Positions 36,216 through 46,669 of a stretch of 64,000 nt of DNA are shown here, piece after piece. The stretch's first letter is position 1. Every line of letters begins with the position of its first letter. The position numbers and the translations under genes were made by a program. The DNA comes from Hyperoodon ampullatus (Eukaryota > Chordata > Mammalia > Artiodactyla > Ziphiidae): the NCBI GenBank assembly GCA_949752795.1, contig OX457064.1:38932368-38996367 (forward strand). The letters run 5' to 3'. A model generated the notes under the pieces. It saw nothing but the letters and a program-made list of their open reading frames with translations, did no database searches and was not told the origin of the DNA.

Positions 36216-37326
36216 ATAGAAGATTCTGAAAAGCTGCTAGTTCCTTGCCTACTACGAATGCTGAGGGACAGATGAAAAATCTAAGAGTTGGAAATAGAGA
36301 CAGCTTGTCTTTAGCCTTCTTATAAAGTGGCAATAATCGTTGAGATTATAAATACTATTAATTATTCTTAATTATTCTTAAAAAATAATGTTACTTGAGG
36401 ACAGGCTTTTATTTCCCTCATATAAAGGTCTAAAGGGAGGCACTCTAGAATGGCTAATAGCAGCTCTGTTCCATAATCTCTTCAGGGACCTGGGCTCTTT
36501 CCAGTCACCATTCTGCCATAGCTGGGCTATGACACTTGTCCACACAGTCCAAGATGGCAGCATCTGCTTTGCAGGCAGCATGACGGAGGAGAGGCAGAAG
36601 AGAGGGGGAACAAAAGGGGTATAATCATTGTCTCTTAAGGGAGGTTCCCCCTAACTGTTACAGGATAGTCTGCCTATATTACATTGGCCAGAACTTAGAA
36701 ACATGATAACATTTTGTTGCAAAGGCGTCTGGTATATGTAGTCTGTATTCTGAGTGGCCATATGCTATGCTAAAATTTATTACTATGGTGAAAAGGAAGA
36801 TGAGTTATTGGGGGGAAGATTGTAGTTTGTGCTTCAGAGACCTTTCTACCTAAGGAGGACAAAAGGATAACTTCACATATTTCCAGTCTTATCTTACTGA
36901 TTGTCCTCATCACAAGCAAATAAATTGCTTATTCCACCTTTCTGTTCTATTTCTTTTCATTCTTTTGGAAGAAATGAATGAGGGGATGGCATGAATGGAG
37001 GGCTTGGGTATCCATGTTCAAATGCAAGTGCTTTTCCCAAACTTTCTTGTCCATCTTTTGTTATTTTCGTGAGTGCCTCATTATTTCCAGCAACAAATTT
37101 AAGATGTATAATTAATGGGGAAAAAGAATTTGTTTTCTTTAGAAAATTAATTTTTGAAGCAGTATTGCTCATTTTTTCAGCTTTAATGTATTCTAAAGTT
37201 CTCATGGTGAGTGTGAAAATAGAGGCAAGTCCTTCTCAGGAGAAGCCTGGAGCACAATTAGAGACCTTTAGATTAAGAAGTGAAGTATCTGATGCATCAT
37301 AGGAGTTTAATACATGTGTGATGAAC
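36216..37326. other. Unique sequence
   Basis: No repeat recognised. A short tandem of TTAATTATTC lies near 36360-36378. Frames at 36388-36624 and 36991-37302 lack domain signatures. Confidence 0.5.
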
Positions 37327-37422
37327 GAGTGGGAAGAGAGGAGAAGAGAAGGGATGCGAGAAAAGGAAAAGAAGGAAAAGGAAAGAGATGACAGAGAAAA
37401 CAGAAGGGAGGAAAGGAAAAAA
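37327..37422 (+). repeat. Polypurine tract
   Basis: About 95 bases almost wholly A and G on the plus strand, with only a few pyrimidine interruptions. It underlies short frames on both strands that are not genes. Confidence 0.9.
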
Positions 37423-40400
37423 ATGCCTCTAACAATACCATTATCTCTTCTTTCACTCCCCAAAAATCCAGCCAAGAGACTAGAAATACTTTCTCCTTCA
37501 TGAAGCAGGAATGCAATGGCTACTTATTGCCAAGCTCTTCCTCAGATGGAGCTAAAATCCACATCCATACAATTTCCACTTACACTTGTTCTACCCTGCC
37601 CTCTCCAGAACCAGAAACTTAATTTCCATGGCATGCATTTTAGGCAAGTACTATCTGACTAGTGGAAGGATCGCTTCACTGGTATGTATGTGGTTTTTAA
37701 GTGGTGGTAATGCTTGCGTATTATACAATAGAGACAAAAATGTGTGCACAAGTGGCTAAATTAGGTTCAAAGGATGAAAATGAATCATAGGAAAGCTCCT
37801 TGCCTCTTTAGAACTCACACAGTGGTTGAAGAGTCAGGTTATGAAAACAAATAACAATATGTTACGTTATGCAAAGATCCAAAAAAGAAAGTATATAAAA
37901 ATAACTTTATTTTGGCGAAGGGGTTCATAAAGTTGAAACTCTTCCCTGAAATGTCAGGTCAATGTTAGGGATCTTAATCACTGCTCTCCAAACCTCTTAT
38001 GACTGCAAAATCAGGTCAAGATTTCCATTGCGCACTCAAATTGTCAGTGCAGGATGAAGGGAAGTGGGTTTGGAGAAACTATTTCAGGAATAGGTATGAA
38101 TATAATTTACACTCAGGCATTTGTTCTAACAAGAAAAAGCAGACATTTTGAAACTATGCTTTATTTATGTGTACTATAGCCAAGAGTAAATTACACTGAA
38201 AGTGAACAACATACAGGGGTGGCCAGAGCTATTTACTGCTTTGTCATGATGAGATATTAAAACAGAGTTGCTGGTAAGTTTTGACAAAGCAGCTAAGGCC
38301 ACAGTTAATGTGAAAGTAATCCATACACTTTTCTAATTTAGATCATCAAAGTGGACCCCTAAAATAATAAGCTAGGCTTTGAAATCTCTTACCTGCAACA
38401 TTTAGGATTTATAAACTTATTATTATTCTTTCTAGATTTGCTAAATATGCATTCCTTTTTGGAAGTGCTCCCCACGCATGTGCAATTTTCATTTTAAATA
38501 AACTTTTTAGAGTAATGAATTTTCTAGACATGTAAATATGTTGTGGGAAAAGAAGAGAAAATATGCCTATCAACCCAGGTAGCAAAAAAATCCATGACCA
38601 ATGATTATATATAGACAAACTTCAAGCCACCAAAAGACACCATTAATGTCTACAGGTAAATCCAAAGTTTGCAAGGAACCAAAAATTTGGCTTCTCTTAC
38701 TTTTATGTCTTAGGAAAACAGAGGTCACTACCAGTTGGGGAAGAGATATCTGACTGTGATTCACTCATTTTATACAAAGGAAATGCAAAATCTGGAAATT
38801 ATGAGAAATAACAAAAGCATAACACAGTTACCCTATAGAAGCTATTGTATGTCTGAATTTACAGACAACCATTAAAAAAGGCTTTCCTCTTTCTCCTAAT
38901 ATTGACCTACCTTTTTTTCTATCAGTCTGTCCTTCTGACAACCACATGTCTATGTACAATAGACAGGCACACGGACAGCCCTGTGTAATAGTTGTGTACA
39001 TGTATTCAGTCGTGCAATTAAAACATTCTCTCACATGTGTATATACACAAAAGAAAGCAGTAAACACTAGACATAATCCTTCCTCTCTTCCGAATGGTTA
39101 TAATTAGCCATTCCTTCTGAATTCGATTAAAAAATTGTCAAATATGAGTGAATAAACCCAGAATAAGATTCTAGTCTCAAAGCATAGGTCTCATAGAATG
39201 GCACAATGTACCTAATACATTCAGTCTTCTTAGAAAAATATACTTTTAAAATAAAATTCATGATAAAAGTGGGTAGATCTTTGTGTTAAAGTTCATTGTA
39301 CAGATTATTTTTCCAGGCCAACTGCTCACATTTTCCAAATGAATCTGCTTTGAGAAGCCCTTGAGAAATTCAGATTGACTCAATCTCATAAAATTGGTTG
39401 TTTTGTTTTGACTTTGCTGGGCTGACAGGCAGCAAAGGCCTGATTTCAACTTCTTTCTCAATAAAATTAGAAAAGCAGTCAGGCATCACTTCACTTTGAT
39501 TTGGACTATCCTGCTACCTGTTCCTAATTGTTAAGTTACCTATTTAGTTCAGTACGGATGTGTTTGCTTGTGACTTCTGTCCATCCAGTGGTCACCCTAA
39601 AGTGTACTCTTTGGTTGACAAGACATTTTACTTTATAAAACTTACTCTAGTTTCTGTGCCAAAAAATTCTATTTGAAACAGAGCCAACATCTCATTCCAG
39701 GAAGAGGGAAGGATATTAAGAGTTTCCATGGCAATCAGTTGATGTAACTAAATTAGGCAGGAAACCTCTTCAGAATGCAAAGTAGTGTTGCAAAACAGAG
39801 GGATTTCAAATAGCCAGGAAGTGTGTCACAGAAAGAAATGGAGATATGAATACCTCCATAATGTAAACTCTCTAACCTTAAAATAAACAACTGAAAACTT
39901 GCCTTTGTCCTGTAAAAATAAACTCCCAAACAACTGTCATCTCTAATCAAATCCTTTGTTCCAGCTGGTTTTAGTTTTTTAACTCTTATCTCTTGAGATC
40001 AACATCATGTAAGAATATAAATCCAGGTGTTTACGTAGCTAGGGAAAAAATATCTTTTACTTTATTGATGTTAAATTTAGTTTCTATACCCACTAGTGAT
40101 GAAATTGTACAAACTTTATAGTTCACCAGTGAGATCAGAAGAAACAACTGGAATTTATTTTAATGTATAAAGAAAGAAGAAATAAGTAGATTCGTTAGTT
40201 CAGAGAAAGGAATTGAACTTTTAAAAATAGGACTCTTCATGGCAAGTTAGGTGATTGATGGTTTAAAAATATCATTCTGCTTCCTGGAGCAGAGTGAAAA
40301 GAAATGAGTCTTGAAATTCCAGAAAACAGCAGACATGGAATAAACGAGCGGTGCTTCACCTCCTGGTCAACTGCCAACACTTTACAATAGTTTGTTTGGA

Positions 40401-40441
40401 AATACACTAGTGACCTGTAACAGTATTTATTTTCAGAAGAT
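37423..40441. other. Long unique AT-rich block
   Basis: About 3 kb with no repeat or gene recognised on either strand. Small open frames (38409-38618, 38828-39067, 39258-39461, 39753-39950, all minus) show no domain signature. Confidence 0.5.
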
Positions 40442-40467
40442 CTTCAGACCATCTAAATGGTCTGAAG
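40442..40467. repeat. Perfect 11-bp inverted repeat
   Basis: CTTCAGACCAT, four-base loop CTAA, ATGGTCTGAAG. The palindrome GAAGATCTTC (40436-40445) overlaps its left edge. Confidence 0.95.
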
Positions 40468-40951
40468 CCATTTTTGTCTCTTTAAGAAAAGGGTTCTCTT
40501 TTCTGAATGAATGACCTTTTTTTGTCTCTTGGTGAAGAGGTTTGTTGGAGGAAACATTTCTAAAGCAGATTTTCAATAAAAAAATTTCAAACTATTCCTA
40601 AAAATCCATGAATCACTGGTTAATCTAACTTTTAGCTTAATTCAGTACTTGTTATAAGTAGAATCATAGGATCTCTTTTGATAACATATAAAATAAACTT
40701 AAGAATATACATTATAGAAGAGGAAGGTTTTATAGATTTTTACCTCCAATATCCTGGCCTTAATTTCAATGTGAGCTTTAAATCGTGACCGTAATGCTTA
40801 CTGTGTATAATATAAACATTAGGGGGTATATTTTCATACCGACTGACTTATGGAAATTTCCTAGCATCATTGGGCTCAATTTTCCCAAACTTTTTGGACT
40901 AGAAACAGCTTTGTACAAGCACAACTTTGTACAAAAGTGGTGCATCTTCAT

Positions 40952-40983
40952 CACACACACACGCACACACACACACACACACA
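40952..40983 (+). repeat. (CA)n microsatellite
   Basis: A 32-base CA tract with one G interruption at 40963. The 142-codon frame at 40785-41213 runs across it and is not called as a gene. Confidence 0.97.
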
Positions 40984-42701
40984 ATTATACATACAGAGAG
41001 AACACAGCATGTGTACCTGCCAGTACACAGCATGTGCCAGAGAGATGCTCACCTGAGAACATCATCAGAAATTTGATTCTTCTGGTCACTGGCCATTGGG
41101 TCCCATCACCACCATCTTTCCCCCATCTTTTTCCCAATTCCATTACATTCCCCAAATCACTAATCTCACTGGTGACAAGACATAAGAAGATCTCTTTAAA
41201 CACAACCTCTTAAAAATCTACTTTAACTTGGGAAGTGTTCTTCTGTAAACCAGGAAGAAAAAGCAGCAGGAAGTTGTTTTAGTTTGGGTTTGCAGAGGAA
41301 GACAGGAATTTGAGTGCAAGAGCTTTATTCGGGAAGTGATCCCAGGAAGAAGAGTAAAGAAAATGAAAAGGGAAAGAAGACAATGCAGGGTATGTGAATG
41401 AGCAGATGACTATGGTGGGAATCTGGGCTCATTCCTACTGAGATCTTCCAAGCTGTGCAGAACATTCCTTAGAACTGTCCCAGCAACAGGAAGAAAGCTG
41501 GGGTTTCTAGCCACCAGCTCCCATCCCTTATTAGTTGAGGGTCATTCCTGAGGTATTAATTCCCTCACATCCCCGGCCTGTACCTCTTGGACCTACCACA
41601 TTCTATGGTCAGAGAATGCTCTCAGGCACAGAGACAGAGGATACTTCATTTATCCTGAACAGCTGAGTGACTCAGAGGGTCTTAAGTGTTAATACTTCAA
41701 GTGTTTTCTGGTGTTGACTAGCCACAGTGTGGTGTCTAGAAAGTCTAGCAAAGCAGATCAAGTCTTACTTCAGTAGCACTGCATAGAGTGCCTCTTTTTA
41801 CCTGGTCCCTGGGGACAACCAAATTTGGCCCATAATAATAAAGAGAGGTCTTCCTGACCCAAATGTCTGAATGTATTTGAAGGGAGTTCTTTAACTTTAA
41901 GTTATATATAAAGGCAACAAAATGCAAGGAGACACAATGCAGAATGAGAGCTGTATAATTTTTCCGGTATTGTTAACTTGAACATAAATATGTATGCAAA
42001 AATTTGAACGAATGTAGGGTGCAGTCATGCTATTAATGTCTAAATTCTTTCATTAAAGGAATTAGTGAAACTGGTTTTGCTCTCACTCTGGTCCTTTCTG
42101 TTGTCTCTTGGTTCTTGCTTTCTAACTGTTTTCACCTGAACACACATTACATGGTGTTTGTGTTCCTCCATGGGACCGCATCAGAATGATTGTTTCTTTG
42201 ATGCAAAGTTCTTAATAATAACCTCAGAGAAATCTGTTTCCATCTGTTATTGCTGAAAAAATACAGTCTTTTCAACACTATTCCTAAAGAGACTGCTTCT
42301 CTTTGACCGCATTTTTTTCCCAAAATACTTGCTTGTCTATTTTACCTTAAGAATAACAATTCTTTATTCACATAGCATTGCAACTCCCAACTGTGTCTTT
42401 CTGACAAACACCAAGATGCGTCAGTGAGAAGAATTTTTTCCTACTTTGGCTTTCAATGGAGAAGGGAATTTTCCAACACTTTACCTCTGGGGTATTTCCT
42501 ACGAGTCACTAATCTGTAATCTAATGATGCCCTGGGAGTTAGTTGCCTGGGGTTTTACTATTTAACAACTTCATGTTCACTGATTTGTAGGTTAGGCTAG
42601 CATTAAAGAAAAGAGGTTGAAGAAATGGTCTTATTTATTTTGGCCCATCTAAAACCAGGACTTGAACATTACCAAAAAAATACTATCTGAGATTAGCACA
42701 T
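40984..42701. other. Mostly unique sequence
   Basis: The part at about 41285-41700 ('gctttattcgggaagtgatc', 'ctgtcccagcaacaggaaga') has the flavour of a low-copy LTR-like repeat, but I cannot name it. The remainder shows nothing. Confidence 0.4.
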
Positions 42702-42715
42702 AAAAAAGCAGCACA

Positions 42716-42910
42716 GGGCTTCCCTGGTGGCGCAGTGGTTGGGAGTCCGCCTGCCGATGCGGGGGACGTGGGTTCGTGCCCCGGTCCAGGAGGATCCCAC
42801 GTGCCGCGGAGCGGCTGGGCCCGTGAGCTGTGGCCACTGGGCCTGCGCGTCCGGAGCCTGTGCTCCGCAACGGGAGAGGCCACGGCAGTGAGAGGCCCGC
42901 GTACCGCAAA
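42716..42910 (+). mobile_element. CHR-type SINE, short form, near-consensus
   Basis: Starts GGGCTTCCCTGGTGGCGCAG, box B GGTTCGTGCCC, ends GCGTACCGC plus A run. Perfect 14-base duplication AAAAAAGCAGCACA at 42702-42715 and 42911-42924. CpG-rich and little diverged, so among the youngest elements here. Confidence 0.97.
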
Positions 42911-42924
42911 AAAAAAGCAGCACA

Positions 42925-44013
42925 CAGTGCAAGACAAGAAGGTAGGACTTGAAGCCCAAGTTTGTGACGTCCTAGTGATTGACCCAAGGCATGTTGGTAA
43001 CTTCTAACAACCTTGCCTTATCTAACAAGTGCAGTACTGTCACCTATGTCACAAGGTGTGTGGTGGCTCTACACTGGACAGCCTACACAAAGTGTGTCCC
43101 ATTGCATCATATTATGGCTCTCAGCAAACATTAACTCCCTTTCCCCTACCTCCAAAGTTTCATCTGAGAAAAATATGAGCTTAGGGAGTAGAAGACAAAT
43201 GTTCAGTTGAATAGGAATGGAATTGAGTGCTTTCCCATATTGGGACAAATCACTGAAAATTTATCTTCATGCCACATTCTATTTGGAGGGCGATGTACAT
43301 TTCCTTTTCTAAATACCATTAATCAGCACATCCTTGCTTGTTTCTAAATAAATGAATCTTAAATTTCCCTTTAAATAGTAATAAGACAGGTAGCTGACAC
43401 AAATCCAAATCTGGCTGAAGGCTTAAAGGATATATTAATCAGGCTTGAGATTACTAGAAGGGAGAATAAAGAAAACTGTAAATAAATTGCTCTGAAATAA
43501 AATGACCCACCATGCGCTGCTATTGCAAATTCTAGGAAAAACATAAATTTAGCGTTGTTTAATTACTAGCAACTGCACTGCTTTCTTTTCATGAATCCTC
43601 TACTAGATTTGCCACATAAGATGAAAGACAAAATATTATATGCTTGGCAATGTAAATACTGTCAGATGGAAAGTATACCTCCCCCTTCTCTTTGGGTGTT
43701 GTATTCCATGGCTTGACTAACTGACTATGTTTGGGCATGAACAACTCAATCAGCTCATCTCTGTACTACCCAGCCTGGAAGAATTAATTAGATCATATGA
43801 ATATTTTTAGTTTTTAGGAGAAAAAAGTAATATAGAGAACTGATGGAGGAGTTTTGCAATACAGTTGTAGGAGAGGGGGAGTCAAGGGAGAGCAACAATT
43901 CTCCCCCTATGTTACAAGAAAATTCACCAGGCTTGGGAGGACTAAGTAATTTGACTGAAGTCACAAACTAGCAAGAGACAAAAGCAGAGTTTTAACAAGG
44001 TCTGTCAGGTTTC
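42925..44013. other. Unique sequence
   Basis: Nothing recognised between two short CHR SINEs. Confidence 0.5.
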
Positions 44014-44029
44014 AAGAAAAATCAGTTTA

Positions 44030-44248
44030 GGGGGCTTCTCCGGTGGCGCAGTGGTTGAGAGTCTGCCTGCCGATGCAGGGGACACGGGTTCATGCCCCGG
44101 TCCAGGAAGATCCCACATGCCATGGAGTGGCTGGGCCCATGAGCCACAGCCGCTGAGCCTGCGCATCCGGAGCCTGTGCTCCGCAACGGGAGAGGCTGCA
44201 GCGGTGAGAGGCCCGCGTACTGCAAAAAAAAAATAAATAAATAAAAGA
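44030..44248 (+). mobile_element. CHR-type SINE, short form
   Basis: Starts GGGGGCTTCTCCGGTGGCGC, box B GGTTCATGCCC, tail A run plus AAATAAATAAATAAAAG. Duplication AAGAAAAATCAGTTTA (44014-44029) and AAGAAAAAGCAGTTTA (44249-44264), one mismatch. Confidence 0.96.
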
Positions 44249-44264
44249 AAGAAAAAGCAGTTTA

Positions 44265-44440
44265 AATGTATTGAGAGCCTATCACATACCAGTCACTGTG
44301 CTCAGGAATTTACCTGAATTATCTAGACCCTTCACAACAATTCTGTATGGTAGGTATTCTTATTCTGCTTTCATAAGTAAAAAACTGTGGCCTACCCATA
44401 TCCTCAAAACTAGTTACACTGCAGGCCTAAATTAAAATTC
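44265..44440 (-). repeat. MIR SINE
   Basis: Reverse MIR-like: 'tgagagcctatcacatacca', 'gtcactgtgctcaggaattt', 'tatggtaggtattcttattc', 'aaaaactgtggcctaccca'. It directly follows the SINE's right target-site duplication. Confidence 0.6.
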
Positions 44441-45620
44441 AAATATGTTGGTTGTGAAAGTTTATGTTTCCATCCACTATAATATACTGCTGCCTAGGAA
44501 GTACCTATGTGTGTATATATACATATATTCATATTCTAGAGCTATCAGCAGCTCAATAAATGTTGATTATCTCATCCCTCAATGGCTTCAATATTTCAAC
44601 TGTGTGGACACTTCTGTCTTGAATTTATTCTGAATCCCTCAATGTAGATGGGTAATGAATAATTAATTTGTGACCAAGTAATGACAGAAGTCCTGTCTTT
44701 TTACCAAAATAATAGGAAATAATGAAGAAAGCAGCTATAGCCATTTAGTTCCAATTCTGATTTTTACTAATGGATGATGACCATGATACCATCCATGCAA
44801 ATGCAATAACCAATCAACAGCATATAGTGTACTCAAGTAACTTATAGAAAAGGAGCAGCCTAACTAAGATCACAAACAAACAGATGTGCACATATGTGAA
44901 CGTAATTCAAATTTTAAGCTTTAATTTCCATTGCTCAGCTATGTGGCTTACTACAGCCAGGTAGCTTATTTAGAAAAAGTATGACTTACTAAGACAAAAA
45001 CATAAAAAGAACATGCAACTTAGAAATTTTTTTTTTTTACAATTTAAAGATGTGCAACACTATATAGTGACAGGGTTAGTTTCAAAGTAATCATTCCTCA
45101 CTCTGGCTGATTTTAAATCCTTAACTTGGAGTCTGAAGATTTCAGCTCCCTATGAAAATCAATAATCGTCCAGAAATGGTTTAACTATAATTCTATTACT
45201 AACATTAAAAATAGAAAAGAAGTGTTATGAGCAGTGACACATATGTTTACCACTATGTAGCAGGACTGGGATGAGGCTGATGTCAGGTAGTCAAAGTAGT
45301 CCATTTGTCTAGGATTATTTTATTACCATAAATACATACAGAAATAATTCCTTCCTGTAAAGCAATTTATTAATACATTTGTGTTAATATATTTTAAAGT
45401 AACTAAGCAATTTTCCCTCATTTTGTATTTATCATGCTCTTTTCTCCAAAACTTTGGCCATACTCTACATTATTAAACCATTCCTTTTATATCATCATTC
45501 TAATGTATCTTTGAATAGGATATTTTAAATAAATTTTAGAATAAGAACAATTGTTTATGCTATGAAATGGGCATAATGTCTGCCAATCTAAGGGGTAACT
45601 TGATCAAATTAAAAAAATTT
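44441..45620. other. Unique AT-rich sequence
   Basis: No repeat or gene recognised up to the start of the large L1. Confidence 0.5.
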
Positions 45621-45693
45621 TGAGGAGAGGGCAGACAGCAGAAGCAAGAAGAACTACAGTCCTGCAGCCTGTGGAACAAAAACCACATTCACA

Positions 45694-46640
45694 GAAAGAT
45701 AGACAAAATAAAAAGCAGAGGACTATGTACCAGATGAAGGAACAAGATAAAACCCCAGAAAAACAGCTAAATGAAGTGGAGATAGGCAACCTTCCAGAAA
45801 AAGAATTCAGAATAATGATAGTGAAGATGGTCCAGGATGTCAGAAAAAGAATGGAGGCAAAGATCGAGAAGATGTAAGAAATGTTTAACAAAGACCTAGA
45901 AGAATTAAAGAACAGAGATGAACAATAAAGTAACTGAAATGAAAAATACACTAGAAGGAATCAATAGCAGAATAACTGAGGCAGAAGAATGGATAAGTGA
46001 CCTAGTGAAATTCACTGCCTTGGAATAAAATAAAGAAAAAAGAATGAAAAGAAATGAAGACAGCCTAAGAGACCTCTGGGACAACATTAAATGCACCAAC
46101 ATTCTCATTATAGGGGTCCCAGAAGGAGAAGAGAGAGAGAAAGGACCCGAGAAAATATTTGAAGAGATTATAGTCGAATAATCTATATTATCTAGGGAAA
46201 ACTTCCCTAACATGGGAAAGGAAATAGACACCCAAGGCCAGGAAGTGCAGAGAGTCCCAGGAAGGATAAACCCAAGGAGAAACATGCCAAGACACATAGT
46301 AATCAAACTGACAAAAAATAAATACAAAGAAAAATTATTAAAAGCAACAAGGGAAAAATGACAAATAATATACAAGGAACTCCCATAAGGTTAACAGCTG
46401 ATTTCTCAGCAGAAACTCTGCAAGCCAAAACAGAGTGGTATGATATATTTACAGTGATGAAACGGAAGAACCTACAACCAAGAATACTCTAACCAGCAAG
46501 GATCTCATTCAGATTCGACACAGAAATCAAAAGTTTTACAGACAAGCAAAGTCTAAGAGAATTCAGCACCAACAAACCAGCTCTACAACAAATGTTGTAA
46601 AGGAACTTCTCTAATTGGAAACAAGAGAAGAAAAGGACCT
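45694..46640 (+). pseudogene. L1 ORF1 pseudogene (RNA-binding chaperone)
   Basis: L1 ORF1 encodes a trimeric coiled-coil RNA-binding protein that packages L1 RNA. Here the N-terminal part reads QMKEQDKTPEKQLNEVEIGN and continues to KRMEAKIEKM before a stop at 45875. Later segments in shifted frames include the RRM-region sequence NILIIGVPEGEEREK (about 46100) and the C-terminal domain sequence LTADFSAETLQAKTEW (about 46390-46440). Several stops and a frameshift are present, so no intact product is possible. The usual start appears lost. Long minus-strand frames over this region are antisense shadows. Confidence 0.88.
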
Positions 46641-46669
46641 ACTAAAACAAACCCAAAACAATTAAGAAA

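Noticed and set aside
40785..41213. 142-codon plus-strand open frame
   Set aside because: Runs through a CA microsatellite, has no domain or repeat-free conserved motif, and no flanking splice or promoter logic.
45905..46375. 156-codon minus-strand open frame
   Set aside because: Antisense of L1 ORF1.
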